A stretch of 64,000 nt of DNA from Flagellimonas sp. MMG031 (GTDB lineage Bacteria > Bacteroidota > Bacteroidia > Flavobacteriales > Flavobacteriaceae): contig NZ_CP157804.1 of the NCBI RefSeq assembly GCF_040112705.1, forward strand, positions 1,304,501-1,368,500. The letters run 5' to 3'. A program made the position numbers and the translations under genes. The first letter of the stretch is position 1; each line of letters opens with the position of its first letter. Of this stretch, positions 24,583 through 34,414 are shown piece after piece. The notes beneath the pieces are model-generated. The model was not told the origin of the DNA, ran no database searches, and worked only from the letters and a program-made list of their open reading frames with translations.

Positions 24583-26343
24583 ATGAAGTTTTTAAGAAAC
24601 CTACTTGCCTCAATTTTGGGGAGCTTAATGGCCTTTATGATCATTGTGGGCATGTTCTTTATTTTTATGGCCTTGGTGGGCAGTGCGGATGATGGTGTTG
24701 TGGTCAAACGCAACTCGGTATTGGAGATCAGTTTTATAACACCGATTTTGGACTACACGGGAAAGGATGCGAACGATCCCTTTGCCGAACTGTGGACAGC
24801 GGAGCTGGGATTGGATGAAATCCTACATGCCATAGAAGTGGCCAAAAACGATGACCATATTGAGGGTATAAGCATCACCACTGGATTTCTACAGGCAGGA
24901 ATGGCCCAAGCCCGTGAAATACGCAACGCCCTAATCGATTTTAAATCTTCCGGAAAGTTCGTTGTGGCACATGCCGATGTGTATGCACAGCGCGACTATT
25001 ACTTGGCCAGTGCGGCAGATGAGGTGTACATTAATCCGGTGGGTGCGATGGATTTTAAAGGATTGGCCACCGAAGTGCTTTTTTATAAGGAATTGCAGGA
25101 AAAATCGGGAATCAAAATGGAGGTCATACGCCATGGAAAGTACAAAAGTGCGGTGGAGCCCTTTTTGTCCGACACCATGAGCGAGGAAAACCGTGCCCAG
25201 ATAAAAGAGCTCATTTCTTCCATTTGGAACGTGATGGTCGACGATATTTCAGCATCCAGAAACCTTTCGCCCCAAGACCTGAACCAAATAGCCGATACCC
25301 TTGGAGGGCGGACCCCTGAATATGCCGTCGCTTCCGGTCTCGTGGACGGCGCATTGTATTTTGATGAATACGAAGACCTGATGAGGGAGAAAATCGGACT
25401 TTCCAAAGATGAGGACGTGGAATATGTTGGGTTGAGGGATTACATACAAAAGGCCAACAAACAGAAAATCCGTACAGGTTCCGATAAAATTGCCATTATT
25501 TATGCCCAGGGAGAAATTTTGGGAGGCGAAGGCGGAAAGGATTATGTTGGGCAAGGACTTATCGTGGATGCCCTCCACAAAGCAGTGGACAATGAGAGTG
25601 TAAAGGCGATTGTACTCCGTGTGGACTCTCCTGGTGGAAGTGCTCTCGTTTCCGATATCATTTGGAGAGAAATGCAATTGGCCAAACGAAAGAAGCCTGT
25701 GGTAGTCTCATTTGGAACCATTGCGGCCTCCGGAGGATATTATATTGGCGTAGGAGGGGACAAGATTTTTGCCGAGCCCACGACCATTACCGGATCTATA
25801 GGGGTTTTTGGAACCATTCCGAACGTCAACCAGCTGGCGGAAAACGTTGGTATCAATGCCGAGCAGGTAGGTACCAACAAAAATTCAGTGGATTATTCCT
25901 TTTTTGAGCCCATGACGGATACCTTTAGGCAGGTCCTTGAAGAAAGTATCGAAGAGACCTATCAAACCTTTTTAGATCGTGTGTCCAAAGGCCGAAATAT
26001 GACGGTGGAGCAAGTGGACCAAGTGGCACAGGGCAGGGTTTGGAGCGGAACGGATGCCAAGGCACTTGGCTTGGTGGATGAATTGGGAAGTTTGGACGAT
26101 GCGGTCAAAGCCGCGGCGGAAATGGCTGGTCTGGAATCCTACGGGCTGCGCAAGTATCCTAAATACAAATCCGATTTTGAGCTGTTCATGGAAGATTTTG
26201 GTTCGGCAAAGACCAAGATCGGGGAATCCATCATACAGGAAGAAATTGGAACCGAGGCCTACCAAGTTTTAAAGGAGTTCAAACAATTTACCAAACAAGA
26301 AGGCATTCAGGCCAAGATGCCCTTCAGTTTAAACATTAAGTAG
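24583..26343 (+). CDS. sppA: Signal peptide peptidase SppA, 67 kDa long form
   Basis: This is a 586-residue membrane-anchored serine protease that degrades cleaved signal peptides. An N-terminal transmembrane segment covers residues 8-32. Two ClpP-like halves follow. The catalytic Lys188 lies in KYKSAVEPF in the first half, and the catalytic Ser383 lies in AASGGYY in the second half, which also has RVDSPGGSALVS and TITGSIGVFG. This matches the Lys/Ser dyad split between domains in the E. coli enzyme. It is followed 37 bp later by the queuosine-precursor transporter on the same strand. Confidence 0.94.
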   Translation: MKFLRNLLASILGSLMAFMIIVGMFFIFMALVGSADDGVVVKRNSVLEISFITPILDYTGKDANDPFAELWTAELGLDEILHAIEVAKNDDHIEGISITTGFLQAGMAQAREIRNALIDFKSSGKFVVAHADVYAQRDYYLASAADEVYINPVGAMDFKGLATEVLFYKELQEKSGIKMEVIRHGKYKSAVEPFLSDTMSEENRAQIKELISSIWNVMVDDISASRNLSPQDLNQIADTLGGRTPEYAVASGLVDGALYFDEYEDLMREKIGLSKDEDVEYVGLRDYIQKANKQKIRTGSDKIAIIYAQGEILGGEGGKDYVGQGLIVDALHKAVDNESVKAIVLRVDSPGGSALVSDIIWREMQLAKRKKPVVVSFGTIAASGGYYIGVGGDKIFAEPTTITGSIGVFGTIPNVNQLAENVGINAEQVGTNKNSVDYSFFEPMTDTFRQVLEESIEETYQTFLDRVSKGRNMTVEQVDQVAQGRVWSGTDAKALGLVDELGSLDDAVKAAAEMAGLESYGLRKYPKYKSDFELFMEDFGSAKTKIGESIIQEEIGTEAYQVLKEFKQFTKQEGIQAKMPFSLNIK

Positions 26344-26380
26344 ATTTTCCAACCAAGGCTTAAGGGCTTTTCAACCACAT

Positions 26381-27088
26381 ATGACGCAAAAGGACAAGAA
26401 GTTAGCATTTTCCATATATCTGTATCTCGGGGCGTTGTTCATTACCTCACTGGTGGTGTCCAACCTTATTTTTCAAAAGTTTTTCTCGTGGAGCCCTTTT
26501 GGGGATGTGGAGGTATTTGGAGCTCCGCTTTTTGAACTTTCGGTGGGTATTTTGCCGTATCCCATTACCTTTTTGATCACCGATTTAATTTCCGAGATCT
26601 ACGGCCAAAAAAAGGCCAATCAGGTGGTGACCGCAGGTATTTTTGCCTCGTTCTTCTCTATGGCCATTATTTTGGTGGCCAACTATTCCTTGGCCATCCC
26701 ATCATCCCCGGTCGATGATACCACCTTTACCACGGTCTTTGGGTTGTCGCCATTGGGTGTTTTGGCTTCTATGCTGGCCTATTTGGGCGCACAGTATATC
26801 GATATTACCATTTATCACTTCTGGAAGCGACTTACCAATGGTCGCATGCTTTGGCTGCGGAACAACTTTTCTACATTTTCCTCCCAATTTATAGACACGT
26901 TCACGGTGGTTGGGCTGTTGTGCGTTTTTGGCGTGTTGCCGTGGGACAAGTTTTATGGACTGCTGATCAGTGGTTTTATTTTCAAGGTAATGATTGCCAT
27001 TCTCGACACCCCTTTGCTCTATTTTTTCGTATATCTGATGCGAAAAAGATTTAACTTAAATATAGGGGAAGAAATTTCTTTGGATTGA
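26381..27088 (+). CDS. Queuosine precursor transporter (YhhQ family)
   Basis: This is a 235-residue protein with about six transmembrane helices. Family motifs are PYPITFLITDLISEIYGQKKA early, then QYIDITIYHFWKR and NNFSTFSSQFIDT. Characterised members import queuine or preQ precursors (preQ0/preQ1) for tRNA wobble modification at GUN anticodons. The substrate form used by this protein cannot be told. It shares strand and close spacing with sppA upstream and the AsmA protein downstream. Confidence 0.9.
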   Translation: MTQKDKKLAFSIYLYLGALFITSLVVSNLIFQKFFSWSPFGDVEVFGAPLFELSVGILPYPITFLITDLISEIYGQKKANQVVTAGIFASFFSMAIILVANYSLAIPSSPVDDTTFTTVFGLSPLGVLASMLAYLGAQYIDITIYHFWKRLTNGRMLWLRNNFSTFSSQFIDTFTVVGLLCVFGVLPWDKFYGLLISGFIFKVMIAILDTPLLYFFVYLMRKRFNLNIGEEISLD

Positions 27089-27123
27089 TACTTCTCCTTT
27101 AATTTGTTGTGAAACACCGAAGT

Positions 27124-29832
27124 ATGAAGAAAAAAGTCCTAAAGATTACCTCCATAACCCTACTTGTCCTACTAGCGATCGTTATCGCCGTACCCCTGTT
27201 TCTTCAAGGCAAAATTGAGGAGATCATCAAAACAAAAGTCAACAATAGCATCAACGCCACTTTTGATTTTGAGGATGCTGATTTGAGTTTGCTCCGAAGC
27301 TTTCCGGACGCGAATGTAAAGCTCACCAATTTATCATTTGTCAACAAGGCTCCGTTTGAGGGCGATACCTTGTTTGCCTCATCGGAAATAGCACTTTCCA
27401 TGTCCATCAAGGAGCTGTTCAAATCTGCGGAAGAACCTATTGAGATCAAAACACTGAACATCGATGGCGCAAAATTGCTCATCAAAGCAGATAAGGAAGG
27501 CAATGCCAATTATGATATTGCCAAGGAAAGCGGAGGGTCCACCACGGCTACCACAGAAGATTCCGGTGATAATTTTACGTTGAACCTGAACTCCTATGCC
27601 ATTACCAATTCGGAAATCGTCTACTGGGATATGGCCAGCGGGATGCGATTGGATATTTTGGAGATGAACCACTCGGGAACGGGGGACCTCTCTTTGGAGC
27701 AATCGGAGCTTAAAACTCTTACTGATGCTTTGGTGTCCTTTGAAATGGACAGTACCCAATACTTGAACAGGAACAAAATCAATTTGGACGCCTTGATCGG
27801 TATCGATCTCACCGAAAACAAGTATACTTTTTTGGAGAACAAGGCCTTGGTAAACCAGTTGCCCTTGGTATTCGAGGGCTTTGTAAAGGTCAACGAAGAC
27901 AATCAGGAGGTGGACATTACTTTTGAAACACCTTCTTTCGACTTTAAGAACTTTTTGGCGGTGATTCCTGAGGCCTACGCTGCGAACATCGAAACCGTGC
28001 AGACGACAGGTAATTTTGAGGTGAACGGCCAATTTAAAGGGGTAGTGGACGATGCGCATATCCCAACCTTCAAAATTGCCATCAATTCGGAGAATGCATC
28101 CTTCAAATATCCCGATTTGCCCAAATCGGTTCGCAATGTGTACATCGATACGGAAATCAATAACGAAACAGGGATCACGGAAGATACGTATGTGGATATT
28201 AACCGCCTGTCTTTCCTGATAGACGAGGACAAATTCAATTTGAATGCCAATATCCGCGAGTTGTTGGGCAACACGAAAGTGAACGCCCACATGGACGGAA
28301 GAATCAATTTGGCCAATATTTCAAAGGCCTATCCCGTACCCGAAGATTTCAATTTAAAGGGCATTCTGAATGCGGATATTACCACGGCTTTCGATATGGC
28401 CTCTTTGGAGAACAAGCAATACCAGAATACCAGAACAATGGGAAAGGCGTCCCTTTCCGGATTTGAATATGCGTCAGAGGAACTTAAAAACCCTGTGACC
28501 ATTAACACCGCGGCCGTTTCCTTTAATCCGGACAAGGTCTCCTTGGATTCCTTTACAGGTAAAACGGGCAGCACTGATTTTGAGGCCAAGGGAACATTGA
28601 CCAATTTATTGGGCTTTATGTTCAATGATGAGAATGTGGAAGGAAACTTTACCTTGAACTCCAATAGGTTTGCCTTGAACGATTTTATGATGGAGGAAAC
28701 CGCGGTTGATACGGAACCTGAAAACGGTGAAAAGGAGACGGGTTCAACCACAACAGGGGAGGAGCGCATCAAAATACCGTCGTTTTTGGATTGTACCATC
28801 GATGCCGCTGCGAACACCGTGGTTTATGATAACCTGAATCTAAAGAACGTCAAAGGAACCTTGATCATCAAGGATGAGACGGCAACGGTAAAAAACTTGA
28901 CTTCCGATTTGTTCGGGGGTACCTTGGGTCTTTCAGGGTCCGTTTCCACCAAACAAGAAACCGCTACCTTTGATATGAACCTGGGCATGAACAACTTTAA
29001 CATTGGGGAGTCCTTTGCAGGGTTGGAATTATTGAAAACCTTGACTCCTTTGGCCACGGCAATTCAGGGTAAATTAAACTCGGATATTAAGATTTCGGGG
29101 AACTTGAAGGAAGACTTTACGCCAAACTTGGCCACCATATCAGGTAATTTGCTGGCAGAACTGCTTTCCCCAAAATTGGATGCCGAAAAGGCACCCTTGG
29201 TTTCGGCATTGGACAGTAAACTCAACTTTTTGGACACCAAGGAAATCAATTTAGATGGACTAAAAACGGCATTGACCTTTGATAATGGAACGGTTAAAGT
29301 GAAGCCTTTCACCCTTACGTATAAGGACATTGCCATCGATGTGAACGGTAGCCACTCCTTTGACAAGCAAATGGATTATGCCGCAACCCTGAACGTGCCT
29401 GCCAAATATTTGGGCTCGGAGGTAAATAAGCTCATCGCACAATTGAACGACCAGAGTTTGGGAGAGGTCACCGTTCCCGTAACAGCGAACATCGGAGGGA
29501 ACTTCACCAATCCATCCGTGAGCACGGACCTGTCATCCAGTGTAAAAACCTTGACTACCAAATTGGTGGAGATGCAAAAGCAGAAATTGATAGGTCAGGG
29601 TAAGGAAAAAGCCAAAGACCTATTGTCCGATGTCTTTAAAAAGGACGAATCCGATACCACCAACACTAAAAACGATGGGGTAAAGGATGTCATCGGCAAT
29701 ATTTTAGGCGGAAAAAAGGACACCACCACAACGGATTCTACAAAAGCCAAACAGGGTGATGAGGTAAAGGATGCTGCCAAATCGATTTTGGGCGGACTCC
29801 TCAAGAAAAAGAAAAAGGATACGGTTAATTAA
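27124..29832 (+). CDS. AsmA family membrane-anchored protein
   Basis: I place the start at the ATG at 27124 (902 residues); a GTG five codons earlier also exists. One N-terminal transmembrane helix (about residues 4-26) anchors a long, mostly beta-stranded periplasmic part. It begins with a chorein-like segment (NSINATFDFEDADLSLLRSFP) and ends with an AsmA C-terminal module (VKGTLIIKDETATVKNLTSDLFGGTLGLSG). AsmA-like proteins are bridge-shaped and are linked to phospholipid transport between membranes. The last 100 residues are low complexity, rich in Lys, Asp and Thr, with two related KDVIGNILGG / KDAAKSILGG segments, and probably extended. The lipid-transfer role is inferred from the family. 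Confidence 0.88.
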   Translation: MKKKVLKITSITLLVLLAIVIAVPLFLQGKIEEIIKTKVNNSINATFDFEDADLSLLRSFPDANVKLTNLSFVNKAPFEGDTLFASSEIALSMSIKELFKSAEEPIEIKTLNIDGAKLLIKADKEGNANYDIAKESGGSTTATTEDSGDNFTLNLNSYAITNSEIVYWDMASGMRLDILEMNHSGTGDLSLEQSELKTLTDALVSFEMDSTQYLNRNKINLDALIGIDLTENKYTFLENKALVNQLPLVFEGFVKVNEDNQEVDITFETPSFDFKNFLAVIPEAYAANIETVQTTGNFEVNGQFKGVVDDAHIPTFKIAINSENASFKYPDLPKSVRNVYIDTEINNETGITEDTYVDINRLSFLIDEDKFNLNANIRELLGNTKVNAHMDGRINLANISKAYPVPEDFNLKGILNADITTAFDMASLENKQYQNTRTMGKASLSGFEYASEELKNPVTINTAAVSFNPDKVSLDSFTGKTGSTDFEAKGTLTNLLGFMFNDENVEGNFTLNSNRFALNDFMMEETAVDTEPENGEKETGSTTTGEERIKIPSFLDCTIDAAANTVVYDNLNLKNVKGTLIIKDETATVKNLTSDLFGGTLGLSGSVSTKQETATFDMNLGMNNFNIGESFAGLELLKTLTPLATAIQGKLNSDIKISGNLKEDFTPNLATISGNLLAELLSPKLDAEKAPLVSALDSKLNFLDTKEINLDGLKTALTFDNGTVKVKPFTLTYKDIAIDVNGSHSFDKQMDYAATLNVPAKYLGSEVNKLIAQLNDQSLGEVTVPVTANIGGNFTNPSVSTDLSSSVKTLTTKLVEMQKQKLIGQGKEKAKDLLSDVFKKDESDTTNTKNDGVKDVIGNILGGKKDTTTTDSTKAKQGDEVKDAAKSILGGLLKKKKKDTVN

Positions 29833-29861
29833 AGCAAGTAGGCCATCTAAAAGCGGATTAA

Positions 29862-29968
29862 ATGTCAGTTCGAGCGCAGTCGAGAACTTAGCATATACGG
29901 GTAATCAATGGGTTTCGCCTGCCTCTCTGCCACAGGCGGACGCTCAACCTGACAAAATTCAGACATTG
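29862..29968. repeat. Dispersed intergenic repeat, second long copy
   Basis: The order of blocks matches the element at 11163-11250: ATGTCAGTTCGAGCGCAGTC, then TAATCAATGGGTTTCG, then AACCTGACA. This copy has about 25 extra bases (CCTGCCTCTCTGCCACAGGC) before the last block. It lies between the AsmA gene and the DUF6090 gene. Confidence 0.75.
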
Positions 29969-29988
29969 CCGATTTTTAGCCAGCTTTT

Positions 29989-30756
29989 TTATGGGTTGAT
30001 TTCGCTATCAATGGTTTTCAAAATCTCATCTATGCTTTGCATCAAAGGATTGTAATGCACGGTTTCCGTTTTGATACTGGTGAGGATGAACATGAGCATA
30101 TTGTTCTCAAATTCTTTTGACATTAGCAGGTTCCGGTTGCTTGTCCGGTCCGAACTTTGGGGAATCCCCAATTCATCGGAGACCCCAGTGAGGTCATACA
30201 GCGTTTTGATGCTGTTTTCTTCGCTGCGGAACATATCGAGTATCTTGTCCCGTTCATTGGCCAGCATCATTTCTTGTTTGGATATGTCCTCGATGTTGGA
30301 AATCCAATTGGTCAAGAGGATGCGCAGGCGCGGATTGGCAATATCCTTTAAACTTCCCGAATTGATCATTTCCATCAAAAGGGAATTGTTGGGGTTGAAC
30401 GAAATATCGAAGGCCAAGGCATTGTATAGCAAATTGGCGAGCTCTTGCTCATTGGGCAGGTTCTCCGGGTCGACCATATAGACCAAGATTTTCTTCGAAT
30501 CCTCATAGCTTTGCCTGTTGAAGGATATCAGTTCTTTTAATTTGGTCTGACTGGTCTCGAACTCATCTCGTAGTCCCATGAGATAAATTTGCTCCTTTTC
30601 CCGTTTGATGCTTTGTTCGTTGGCATTGTCGATGGCCAGTGCGATCAAAATTCCGATGACGACCAACACGATTTCGCCAATGGCATACAGCAAGTAGTTG
30701 CTGACTTTTTTATCTGCAATGGATTTCTTTCGTATTCTTCTAAAGACTTTGAGCAT
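29989..30756 (-). CDS. DUF6090 family membrane protein
   Basis: This is a 255-residue protein. The N-terminus has a basic stretch and one transmembrane helix within YLLYAIGEIVLVVIGILIAL, followed by an Asn-rich ANEQ, the hallmark of DUF6090. The remaining 200 residues are predicted helical and carry alternating Leu and charged residues. The family is abundant in Flavobacteriia and has no assigned function. It ends close to the dispersed repeat and follows the YfcC-like transporter (43 bp gap, same strand). Confidence 0.82.
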   Translation of the reverse strand: MLKVFRRIRKKSIADKKVSNYLLYAIGEIVLVVIGILIALAIDNANEQSIKREKEQIYLMGLRDEFETSQTKLKELISFNRQSYEDSKKILVYMVDPENLPNEQELANLLYNALAFDISFNPNNSLLMEMINSGSLKDIANPRLRILLTNWISNIEDISKQEMMLANERDKILDMFRSEENSIKTLYDLTGVSDELGIPQSSDRTSNRNLLMSKEFENNMLMFILTSIKTETVHYNPLMQSIDEILKTIDSEINP

Positions 30757-30799
30757 GATCTGGTAAAAAACAGTGTCTAATCTACAAAAATGATGGTTA

Positions 30800-32134
30800 T
30801 TAGTGATATCCTAAAAAAACGGCAGCAACAATGGCAATGGCACCGATGAGGAGTACTAACAGCATGGGTTTTATGGCAAATTTGAACCATGTATTATAGG
30901 GTATTTTTGCTATTGCGATTACGGCCATCAGTGCTCCATTGGTAGGAACGATCATATCGCCCATTATAGCGCCATATTGAAAGGCCAAAACACATATCTG
31001 TCTGGAAAGCCCGACCAAGTCCGATAGCGGGACCAAAATGGGCAAGGTCAAAATGGCCTGCCCAGAATAGCTGGGCACTGGAAAATGCAAAAGGACATGT
31101 GAAATCATCATTAGTACTCCCGAGACAGCGGGAGAGAAACCCTGCAAGGGACCAAATAGGACTTTAACAATAGTATCCATGATCATTCCTTGCGTCAATA
31201 AAATTGAAATACTGTTGGCCAAACCAAGTATGATGCAGGCAAATACCATTTCTTTCATTCCTTCAATATAGGTTTCACCCGTTTTGTTCCATCCCATTTT
31301 TGCAATGAGGCCGGAGAGGATGCCAAGGGCAAAAAAACAGGCGGACATCTCACTAAACCCCCAATCAAACTGAACTATGCCAATAATTACAATCGAAAAC
31401 GTAAGACCCAATAACAGCAGTATTGCTTTATTACGACCACCCATGGTTTTGTTGTGGGTTGGCATTTGTATTTTTTCAATCCTATGTTTTTTGGCATAAT
31501 AAAGAAGATATAAAATCCAAGCCAAGGATGCACCTAAAAGTACGACCAGTCTAAAGGAACTGCCCGAAAGTAAGGGCAAGGCAGCTTCTTTTTGTGCCAA
31601 AAGAACCCCAAAAGGATTGGATGGACTAAATGAACTGCCCACTACGGATGAGCCGTAACTGGCAAAAATCATGGTGAATGAATTGTACCCCAAACTTTTG
31701 CCGAACAACAAAAGTATAGGGGTCATAGCAACGACTTCTTCCTGTAGCCCAATAGTGACGCCACCCGTGATGAATAGGATGGCTACGGTCAAAAGTGCCA
31801 AATCCTCCCTTCCTTTTAAGGAAGAAACCAATTTTACCAAACTATGGTTAAAGGTTTCCGTTTTTTCAATGAGGTAAAAACAGCCACCTATCAACAGGAT
31901 AAGAACGATGAGTTCAGCTCTTTCGGCAATACCTTTGGGAATGGAGACCAGAAAATCAAGAAAGGAAGGGCTACTGGAGTCGATTTGCGTGTAGGAGTCG
32001 CTTACTACCCGAATCATCCCAGTTTCAGCGTCGACAATTCTCTCATAACTTCCTTGGGGAATTAAATAGGTAAATACCCAACTTAAAAGTATTACACCCA
32101 ATAGAATGACAAATGCATTTGGGAATTTTCTCAT
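30800..32134 (-). CDS. YfcC family amino-acid/dicarboxylate-type antiporter
   Basis: This is a 444-residue protein with 11-12 transmembrane helices. The N-terminus FPNAFVILLGVILLSWVFTYLIPQGSYER matches the YfcC/DcuC-like group of the ion transporter superfamily, and the motifs GSSFSPSNPFGV and HFPVPSYSGQAILTLPIL are also typical. Relatives include putative arginine/ornithine antiporters and C4-dicarboxylate carriers, so the substrate is open. It lies downstream of an APC-family amino-acid permease on the same strand (94 bp gap), which makes an amino-acid substrate slightly more likely. Confidence 0.85.
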   Translation of the reverse strand: MRKFPNAFVILLGVILLSWVFTYLIPQGSYERIVDAETGMIRVVSDSYTQIDSSSPSFLDFLVSIPKGIAERAELIVLILLIGGCFYLIEKTETFNHSLVKLVSSLKGREDLALLTVAILFITGGVTIGLQEEVVAMTPILLLFGKSLGYNSFTMIFASYGSSVVGSSFSPSNPFGVLLAQKEAALPLLSGSSFRLVVLLGASLAWILYLLYYAKKHRIEKIQMPTHNKTMGGRNKAILLLLGLTFSIVIIGIVQFDWGFSEMSACFFALGILSGLIAKMGWNKTGETYIEGMKEMVFACIILGLANSISILLTQGMIMDTIVKVLFGPLQGFSPAVSGVLMMISHVLLHFPVPSYSGQAILTLPILVPLSDLVGLSRQICVLAFQYGAIMGDMIVPTNGALMAVIAIAKIPYNTWFKFAIKPMLLVLLIGAIAIVAAVFLGYH

Positions 32135-32228
32135 TTAAGCTGGTTTTTGGTTTGGTGGTAATGGATAAAGTACTGAAAATAAGCTTTTTTGTCGAGTTTT
32201 GGCAGAAATATACGTTTTGGAACAAATT

Positions 32229-33500
32229 TTATTCCTCGTTCATTTTATAGAAATACTCAATCAAAAAGCAGCCACCAATGATAGAGAGAGCGACGATGAC
32301 CCCCATTTTGTTGCTTTCAAATTGCTGTTGAAGCAGGACAACCATCGCAATAAGACATAAGATGAACCCGGTCAATGGGATGCCCTTCCGGCTTGCGGTA
32401 TGTTTTGATAGCTTAAAGCCCACATAGTTTACCATAGCAAATACGAAAAGAAAACCAACGCTCCCCGCAGTAGAAATGCTTTCCAATTCTAAGGTGTTTG
32501 TGAGCAACAAGGTAAGACCTGCGGTAATCAATAATCCAATGGGTTGGTTCCAAAGTTGGTAGGTGAATTGATGTGGGAGCTCATCTTCCTCGGCAATTTC
32601 ATAACTCACCCGACTTCCTCCATAGATTGAGGCGTTGATTGCAGAGAAGGTGGAAATCATGGCGGCAATGGTAATGATGGTGAATCCGGTCTGCCCCAGC
32701 ATAGGCTTGGCAGCTTCTGCCAAAACATAGTCCTCGGCCGTTTTGATTTGATCAAAAGGCAGCGAACCTACTGTGACCACTGCAATAATGATATAGAGTA
32801 ATACCACAAAAATAATTGCGATATAATAAGCTCGTGGAATATTTTTATCCGGGTTTTCAATGTCGGGGGCAGAGTTGGCAATCAATTCAAAACCTTCATA
32901 GGCCACAAATATAACCATACCTCCGGTAAGCAATTGCAGCGGTGCCTCCCAATTCTCCGGTGACAATTGGTCCAGATTGGGGTTTCCCATCAGACCGTAC
33001 AGTCCAATGCTGATGAAGGCAATAAGAATCACCAGTTTAATGATAACTGCATAGGATTCAATCATGCCAACAACCTTAATGCTGTAATAATTGATAATGG
33101 CCGCCAATAGGATGATACCACTGGCGTAAAGGTGGAAATCCAGTTCGCCTCCCGTGATGGGGAGCAGATTTGGCGCATAAGATCCAAATGCCGATGCATA
33201 AAGCGAGAGCATAATGATATAGCTTACCCATAAAAGGTTGTTAATGCCCCCGCTGAATATCGTCTTCCCAAAACCTTGGGTGATAAACTTTACCGTTCCG
33301 CCCCTGTCCGCATATTTTTTGGAAAGCTGCACATAACTATAGGATGTGATGAGGGCCAAAATCCCCGCGAAGAGAAAGGCCAAGGGGGTGCCACCTTTGG
33401 ACAAATCCACTGCCAAACCCAAAACCGCAAAAATTCCACCACCCACCATACCACCTATTCCAATGGAAATCGCTTCGGTTAGTTTGATTTTTTGGCTCAT
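32229..33500 (-). CDS. APC family amino acid permease
   Basis: This is a 423-residue protein with 11-12 transmembrane helices. TM1 carries the unwound substrate-binding motif GIGGMVGGGIFAVLG (residues 13-27), and TM6 has FVAYEGFELIANSAPDIENPDKN, both diagnostic of the APC superfamily. It imports or exchanges amino acids across the inner membrane, driven by protons or by antiport; the specific amino acid is unknown. It follows the DUF2797 gene by 22 bp on the same strand and is probably co-transcribed with it. Confidence 0.88.
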   Translation of the reverse strand: MSQKIKLTEAISIGIGGMVGGGIFAVLGLAVDLSKGGTPLAFLFAGILALITSYSYVQLSKKYADRGGTVKFITQGFGKTIFSGGINNLLWVSYIIMLSLYASAFGSYAPNLLPITGGELDFHLYASGIILLAAIINYYSIKVVGMIESYAVIIKLVILIAFISIGLYGLMGNPNLDQLSPENWEAPLQLLTGGMVIFVAYEGFELIANSAPDIENPDKNIPRAYYIAIIFVVLLYIIIAVVTVGSLPFDQIKTAEDYVLAEAAKPMLGQTGFTIITIAAMISTFSAINASIYGGSRVSYEIAEEDELPHQFTYQLWNQPIGLLITAGLTLLLTNTLELESISTAGSVGFLFVFAMVNYVGFKLSKHTASRKGIPLTGFILCLIAMVVLLQQQFESNKMGVIVALSIIGGCFLIEYFYKMNEE

Positions 33501-33522
33501 TTTCTGTGGTTATGACCCAGTT

Positions 33523-34317
33523 TTATTTAAAATCTATCCCCACGTAGTATCCTTCACTTCCGCGCACATTAAAGACGGTGTTGTCCTCAAAAATAAGGTA
33601 CTGTCCTTTAATGCCTTTGAGCACGCCTTTGTAACTTGGGGTTTTGTCCAAATTGAGGCTATTCACCTTTTCAGGATATTTTAGTACAGGAAATTCCATA
33701 TGGGTTTCTTTCCTGTCATTTAAGAAATAATCCATGGCTTCGTCAGGTATACTGGACTTTAGTTTGTTGCGCCATTCCACGAGGTCTACATCCTCAATAT
33801 CGTTTTGCAACATCTTTCTCCAGCTCGTCTTGTCGCTCACATGGTCTTTGAGCGCCACCTCCGTAATCCCCGCCAAGTATCGATTGGGAACCTCTACAAT
33901 TTCGATAGCTTCGTGGGCCCCTTGGTCGATCCATCGGGTGGGTACCTGTGATTTACGGGTCACCCCCACCTTAATGCTACTCGAGTTGGCCAAATACACG
34001 ATGTGCGGTTGAAGCTGCATTTTTTTCTCGTACTCCAAATCACGGTCTTCTTCGCCCAAGTGGGCCTTGCTCAGTTCGGGCTTCATTATCCAATCCCCGG
34101 CTCTGGGCGTTTCAAAAAAGCAAGACTTACAGAAACCTTGCCGGTAGATGGGCCTGTCCTCCCCACAGTTCAAACATTGGAATTTGATGAAATCGATCTG
34201 CAGCTCCCTATCGAGCGCTTGGTTCATGTTGATAAAGTCGTTCTCAAAGACCAAAAAATATTGGATCGGGCTTCCCATTTCGGTTCGCATCTTTCGCAAG
34301 ACTCCCTCGTATAGCAT
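33523..34317 (-). CDS. DUF2797 protein with zinc ribbon and GIY-YIG-like core
   Basis: This is a 264-residue protein. A four-Cys zinc-binding motif, CLNCGEDRPIYRQGFCKSC, lies at about residues 48-66. The segment VYLANSSSIKVGVTRKSQVP (about 107-126) followed by Arg-Trp resembles the beta-hairpin and helix of GIY-YIG nucleases (Tyr, Val-Gly-Val-Thr, Arg). DUF2797 has no proven activity that I know of; a nucleic-acid-processing role is an inference from these two features. It is divergent from the GH3 gene, with starts 98 bp apart. Confidence 0.85.
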   Translation of the reverse strand: MLYEGVLRKMRTEMGSPIQYFLVFENDFINMNQALDRELQIDFIKFQCLNCGEDRPIYRQGFCKSCFFETPRAGDWIMKPELSKAHLGEEDRDLEYEKKMQLQPHIVYLANSSSIKVGVTRKSQVPTRWIDQGAHEAIEIVEVPNRYLAGITEVALKDHVSDKTSWRKMLQNDIEDVDLVEWRNKLKSSIPDEAMDYFLNDRKETHMEFPVLKYPEKVNSLNLDKTPSYKGVLKGIKGQYLIFEDNTVFNVRGSEGYYVGIDFK

Positions 34318-34414
34318 AGTAAAGTGAATGTGTTTATCTTATTTGAAAATCTATGTTAGAAAAGCTATTTTAGCAGTTGCACCAACCTTGTTTCTTTGGT
34401 TAAAGATACCTAAA

